A stretch of 7,185 nucleotides of DNA, from NCBI GenBank assembly GCA_009885275.1, contig VFKY01000214.1, positions 1 through 7,185 of the forward strand, written 5' to 3'. Position 1 is the stretch's first letter. Each line of letters starts with the position of its first letter. The notes below the pieces were generated by a model that saw only the letters and a list, made by a program, of their open reading frames with translations, did no database searches and was not told the DNA's origin. Shown here piece by piece: positions 4,368-7,185 of the stretch. The position numbers and the translations under genes were made by a program. Source of the DNA: Verrucomicrobiota bacterium. Lineage in GTDB: Bacteria; Verrucomicrobiota; Verrucomicrobiia; Verrucomicrobiales; Verrucomicrobiaceae.

Positions 4368-6722
4368 TTATTGAATGAAGACGAATTGTTGCGTGTTGAT
4401 CAGGGAGTAAATAAGATCTTCCATCGTCACCAAGCCTTTTTCCTGAGCCTTGGCCCACTTCTCTTTCTCCACTGGTGTAGGCTTGCGTGAGAGCAAGGTA
4501 AGGTAGATGGCATCAACCTTGTCATCAGGATATGCCGCCTTATTGACGTTGAGCATGAGTTGCGAATAATGATCCATGATCTGCGGCAGTAGGCCACTGT
4601 TCATCAGAGCGAGCACTTGAGGAACGCTGGCGTCGTAGTTTGCGTTTTCGATGGTTTCGCGATCACTCTGACCGAACTCACGCAGGTAATGACCACGAGG
4701 CGCAGGAGAATCGATTTCCGCTGAGCGAAGCCAATTGCGCCCAACATTTTCACGCGACTTCACATAGTCCTTATGATTTTTTTCTGGGATACCGTAATAG
4801 TTGGCCTCTTCAAGAAAGACCTTGGTTTGAGCTTCCTTCTCTGCCTCAAGCTGTTCCTTCGTTTTATCCTTCAGATCATAGCCGGGAACCTTGATGCGAT
4901 CGTAGTTCATATCGCCACCACCAGCCATCATCATGCTGCCCCCAGCCGGAGCGACCGCAGGTGTTTCACTATTTTCCGCTACAACAGCTACAGGCGTGGC
5001 AGATGTTACTGTTTTGGATGCCAGTAGCTTTTTAACGGCTGGGACAAAGATATTGTCGTTCACTGATTTGCGGGCGATTTGCTGAAACTCGTTGAGTTCG
5101 CGGCTCAAAGCTCTGGCTTTTTCCTTATCTTCATCTTCACGAGCCTTGGCTATCTGTTTCTGGAGTTCCTGAACCTTCTGAGCACTTTCCTTATACTTCT
5201 GACCGGCAATTTCGGCGCCCTTGAGCATTTCTTCTGGAGTAAGGGTATCGAGCGCGTCACTTATTTTTCGAGCTCCAATGATGCGCTTTTCCCCTTGTTC
5301 GCGAGTGGCTAAGTTTGGCATGTCAGGCGTTGGATTGATTAACGCCACGAATGAATCCCACATTTGTTCCGCGCTCATGCGACGCAAAAGCGGACCGGTG
5401 AAGTGATACTCGACGCCGGCGGGAAGTTCTTCCCTTCTTACGTTACGTTGGTAAGCCTGTGTATTGTAGAGCGTGCGGAGGTAGCCCTTCATGTCGTACT
5501 TCAAACTGACCATGAGCTTTTCAAGGTGCTTCATAAGCTCAGGATTCATGGCTACGGTGTTATCCATGAGCTCATCCACTGGCTCGATCAGACCCAACCC
5601 GAAAACTTTTTTCCAAAGACGATTTGCAATGACATTGGTGAATCGGGGGTTTTCTGGCGAAGTCATCCACTGAGCATATACCTCGGATGAGTTCGTAGCG
5701 GGTGAAGCCTTTACGGGGGAACCCATCATCGTGAGGGAAGTCACAATGTCTTTGGGCTTCATATCAGGATACGCGTAGTCCGCTGGAAGACGGAGATCGC
5801 GTTTTGGATTCAAGCTGACCGTGGTGTAGCGGAGTACATTTTTAACGTCGTTAAGCGCTTCGTTTAAGAATCGTTGTTCCTTGCGAATTTCATCACCGGC
5901 AAGCTTGGCCTGCTTATTGATTTCATCAGTAGCGATCTTTGCGGCAGCCCGCTCTTCGGGAGTCATATTCTTGGTAATCACAGGCGGCTTAAACTTGTCG
6001 CGTGCCGCTTTTTCATGATCGCGCATGAGGTCGCGGACTCCGTTCTGTGTTGCGCCGTAGTAGTCATTTGTTTCAACGCCGTAGGTGAAGGCGGCCATCT
6101 CATAAAATTGTTTTTGGGACCATTTATCGAACGGATGATTATGGCACTGGGCACATTCAATGCGCGTTCCGAGGAATATGCGTACGGTGGCAGCCATATT
6201 GTCCAGCGGCATGCCACGATCACGCATGTAGTAACCGATGGCACCATTTTCCCAAGCCTCACCCTGAGAGGCAACAAGTTCACGCACCATCTTGTCGTAG
6301 GGTTTGTTTAGGCGAAGACTTTCTTTGAGGTAATTCGCATAAGCAGTGCCGGTGATCGTGCCAGCGTTACCATTGGTTTGAAGCCGTAGAATGTCCGACC
6401 AGTAGTTAAACATTTGCTGAACGTAACCACCTCCCGCGAGGAGTTGATCAATGAGCTTTGCGCGTTTGTCCCCGCCCTTGTCGCCAAGGAATGTTTCCGC
6501 TTCTCTCTGAGTAGGAATGCGGCCTGCAATATCAAGATAAATCCGGCGCACAAAAACTTCATCGGAAGCCATCTCATTTGGTTTGAGTTTATTCTTCTGC
6601 CAGTCCGCAGAGAGTATGGCATCTATTTGCTTGGAAGCGGTCTGTGTATCCAGTGTTGTTTCAACTGCAAAAATGCGCAGGGAAAGCAGGAAAAATGCAA
6701 AAAAAGTTAGAGGGTTATTCAT
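4368..6722 (-). CDS. DUF1549/DUF1553 (planctomycete cytochrome c-like) exported protein
   Basis: This 784-residue protein has a Sec-type signal (hydrophobic to about residue 19, cleavage near VET). DUF1549 covers about 28-220, with FVRRIYLDIAGRIPT (57-71) and the cytochrome-like motif IECAQCHNHPFDKW (188-201), where C190, C193 and H194 form CxxCH. A charged helical linker (about 230-297) follows. DUF1553 starts near 320 and shows WMTSPENPRFTNVIANRLWK (352-371), FGLGLIEPVDEL (374-385), GPLLRRMSAEQMWDSF (443-458), REFGQSDRET (681-690) and IYLTLLSRKPTP (739-750). A second insertion at about 465-610 holds a predicted coiled coil (500-555) and a Gly/Met-rich stretch. There is no separate N-terminal PSCyt1 domain. 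Whether CxxCH binds haem is unproven. The protein is probably periplasmic and works with the DUF1501 protein encoded just downstream. The start gives a complete signal peptide; no Shine-Dalgarno sequence is visible. Confidence 0.93.
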   Translation of the reverse strand: MNNPLTFFAFFLLSLRIFAVETTLDTQTASKQIDAILSADWQKNKLKPNEMASDEVFVRRIYLDIAGRIPTQREAETFLGDKGGDKRAKLIDQLLAGGGYVQQMFNYWSDILRLQTNGNAGTITGTAYANYLKESLRLNKPYDKMVRELVASQGEAWENGAIGYYMRDRGMPLDNMAATVRIFLGTRIECAQCHNHPFDKWSQKQFYEMAAFTYGVETNDYYGATQNGVRDLMRDHEKAARDKFKPPVITKNMTPEERAAAKIATDEINKQAKLAGDEIRKEQRFLNEALNDVKNVLRYTTVSLNPKRDLRLPADYAYPDMKPKDIVTSLTMMGSPVKASPATNSSEVYAQWMTSPENPRFTNVIANRLWKKVFGLGLIEPVDELMDNTVAMNPELMKHLEKLMVSLKYDMKGYLRTLYNTQAYQRNVRREELPAGVEYHFTGPLLRRMSAEQMWDSFVALINPTPDMPNLATREQGEKRIIGARKISDALDTLTPEEMLKGAEIAGQKYKESAQKVQELQKQIAKAREDEDKEKARALSRELNEFQQIARKSVNDNIFVPAVKKLLASKTVTSATPVAVVAENSETPAVAPAGGSMMMAGGGDMNYDRIKVPGYDLKDKTKEQLEAEKEAQTKVFLEEANYYGIPEKNHKDYVKSRENVGRNWLRSAEIDSPAPRGHYLREFGQSDRETIENANYDASVPQVLALMNSGLLPQIMDHYSQLMLNVNKAAYPDDKVDAIYLTLLSRKPTPVEKEKWAKAQEKGLVTMEDLIYSLINTQQFVFIQ

Positions 6723-6889
6723 GGCTATTGATGAAGAACGGCGCGCAAGTTAATTTGTTTCAAAAATAATTATAATACGCTTCCTAAGCTGATTACCGGA
6801 CGCATCCTAAAATAGCGGTGCCCCACAGCCTATTTTCTAAATTACTCACTGGCATCTCAAACATCCCTGCCCAATGATACCTACCACTC
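6723..6889. promoter_or_regulatory. Divergent intergenic region between the DUF1549/DUF1553 and exonuclease III genes
   Basis: This gap must hold the promoters of two divergent genes. An AT-rich core at 6751-6777 contains TATAAT on the plus strand (6771-6776) and also on the minus strand (6769-6774), overlapping. The minus-strand hexamer lies about 47 bases before the DUF1549/DUF1553 start and is a reasonable -10 for that operon, but the -35 region fits poorly. The plus-strand hexamer would leave a leader of about 105 bases before the exonuclease start. No clear operator repeat or Shine-Dalgarno sequence is seen. Confidence 0.35.
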
Positions 6890-7185
6890 ATGAAATTTAT
6901 CTCTTGGAACGTGAATGGTGTCCGCGCCTGCTTAGACAAAGGGTTGCGCGACTATGTGACCGCTTGTGATCCTGATGTCATTTGCTTTCAAGAAGTTAAG
7001 GCAGAGCAACATCAGGCCGATTTTTCATGGCTGAAGGACTATCAAGTGATGTGGAATCCCGCAGTAAAGAAGGGGTATTCCGGGACCGCAATTTTTTCAC
7101 GATTGCCGGTAAAATCTCATACTATAGGCATCGGCATGGCTGAACATGACCTTGAAGGTCGGGTGATCACAGCAGAACTAGCGGA
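6890..7185 (+). CDS. xth: Exodeoxyribonuclease III, 5' part (runs off the window)
   Basis: The frame opens at ATG 6890 and stays open to the last base, giving 98 complete residues of an enzyme usually about 250 long. It begins MKFISWNVNGVRAC, with the active-site Asn at N7, and continues with DPDVICFQEVKAEQ, where E35 is the metal-binding Glu of the exonuclease III/AP endonuclease family. KKGYSGTAIFSRLPV (60-74) and EGRVITAEL (89-97) are further family blocks. The enzyme cleaves DNA at abasic sites and removes 3' blocking groups and 3' nucleotides in base-excision repair, in the cytoplasm. The WNVNG start resembles the ExoA-type branch. The gene is divergent from all others in the window, so it is probably an independent unit. 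The start is well supported because the conserved motif begins at residue 4; no Shine-Dalgarno sequence is seen. Confidence 0.93.
   Translation, partial: MKFISWNVNGVRACLDKGLRDYVTACDPDVICFQEVKAEQHQADFSWLKDYQVMWNPAVKKGYSGTAIFSRLPVKSHTIGIGMAEHDLEGRVITAELA

Noticed and set aside
5874..6311. Plus-strand open frame of 145 residues opposite the DUF1549 region
   Set aside because: It overlaps the conserved CxxCH-containing DUF1549 coding sequence on the other strand and resembles nothing known. It is a shadow frame.

Overview
The window looks like a chromosomal segment from the Planctomycetes-Verrucomicrobia-Chlamydiae (PVC) group, most likely Verrucomicrobiota. The evidence is the gene content: a DUF1549/DUF1553 protein (planctomycete cytochrome c-like family) paired with a Tat-exported DUF1501 protein, a secreted ThuA-like protein and a secreted DUF1080 protein. 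This combination is typical of PVC genomes. No phylogenetic search was possible, so the assignment is an inference from family recognition.

Layout. Positions 1-256 are mostly non-coding and end in a long perfect hairpin just past the ThuA-like gene. Five genes follow, all on the minus strand. In transcription order (right to left) they are: the 784-residue DUF1549/DUF1553 protein (4368-6722); the DUF1501 protein (3019-4335), 32 bases behind it and ending in a strong terminator; a Bax inhibitor-1/YccA-type membrane protein (open to 2268, but its family-typical C-terminus continues in frame to 2118 and is followed by a strong terminator); a DUF1080 protein (1272-2006), followed by a hairpin; and a ThuA-like protein (257-1168), followed by another hairpin. 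A divergent 167-base gap then separates this block from the 5' part of an exodeoxyribonuclease III gene (6890 to the window end, plus strand).

How they work together. The DUF1549/DUF1553 and DUF1501 genes form a probable two-gene operon, encoding proteins exported by Sec and Tat respectively. The pair recurs in PVC bacteria, but its biochemical role is not firmly known. ThuA-like and DUF1080 proteins are commonly associated with periplasmic sugar (3-keto-glycoside) metabolism and lie next to each other here, although a hairpin separates them. The BI-1/YccA and exonuclease III genes are ordinary housekeeping-type neighbours.

The most notable observation is an amber codon (2268-2270) inside the BI-1/YccA gene. 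The reading frame after it stays open for 49 codons and encodes the missing conserved LDFD motif and last membrane helix. This could be a recent nonsense mutation, a sequencing or assembly error, or stop-codon readthrough. TAG is also the normal stop of the neighbouring DUF1501 gene, so a reassigned amber codon is unlikely. Apart from this the window is mostly ordinary for its lineage, and I see no mobile element, CRISPR array, tRNA or rRNA.
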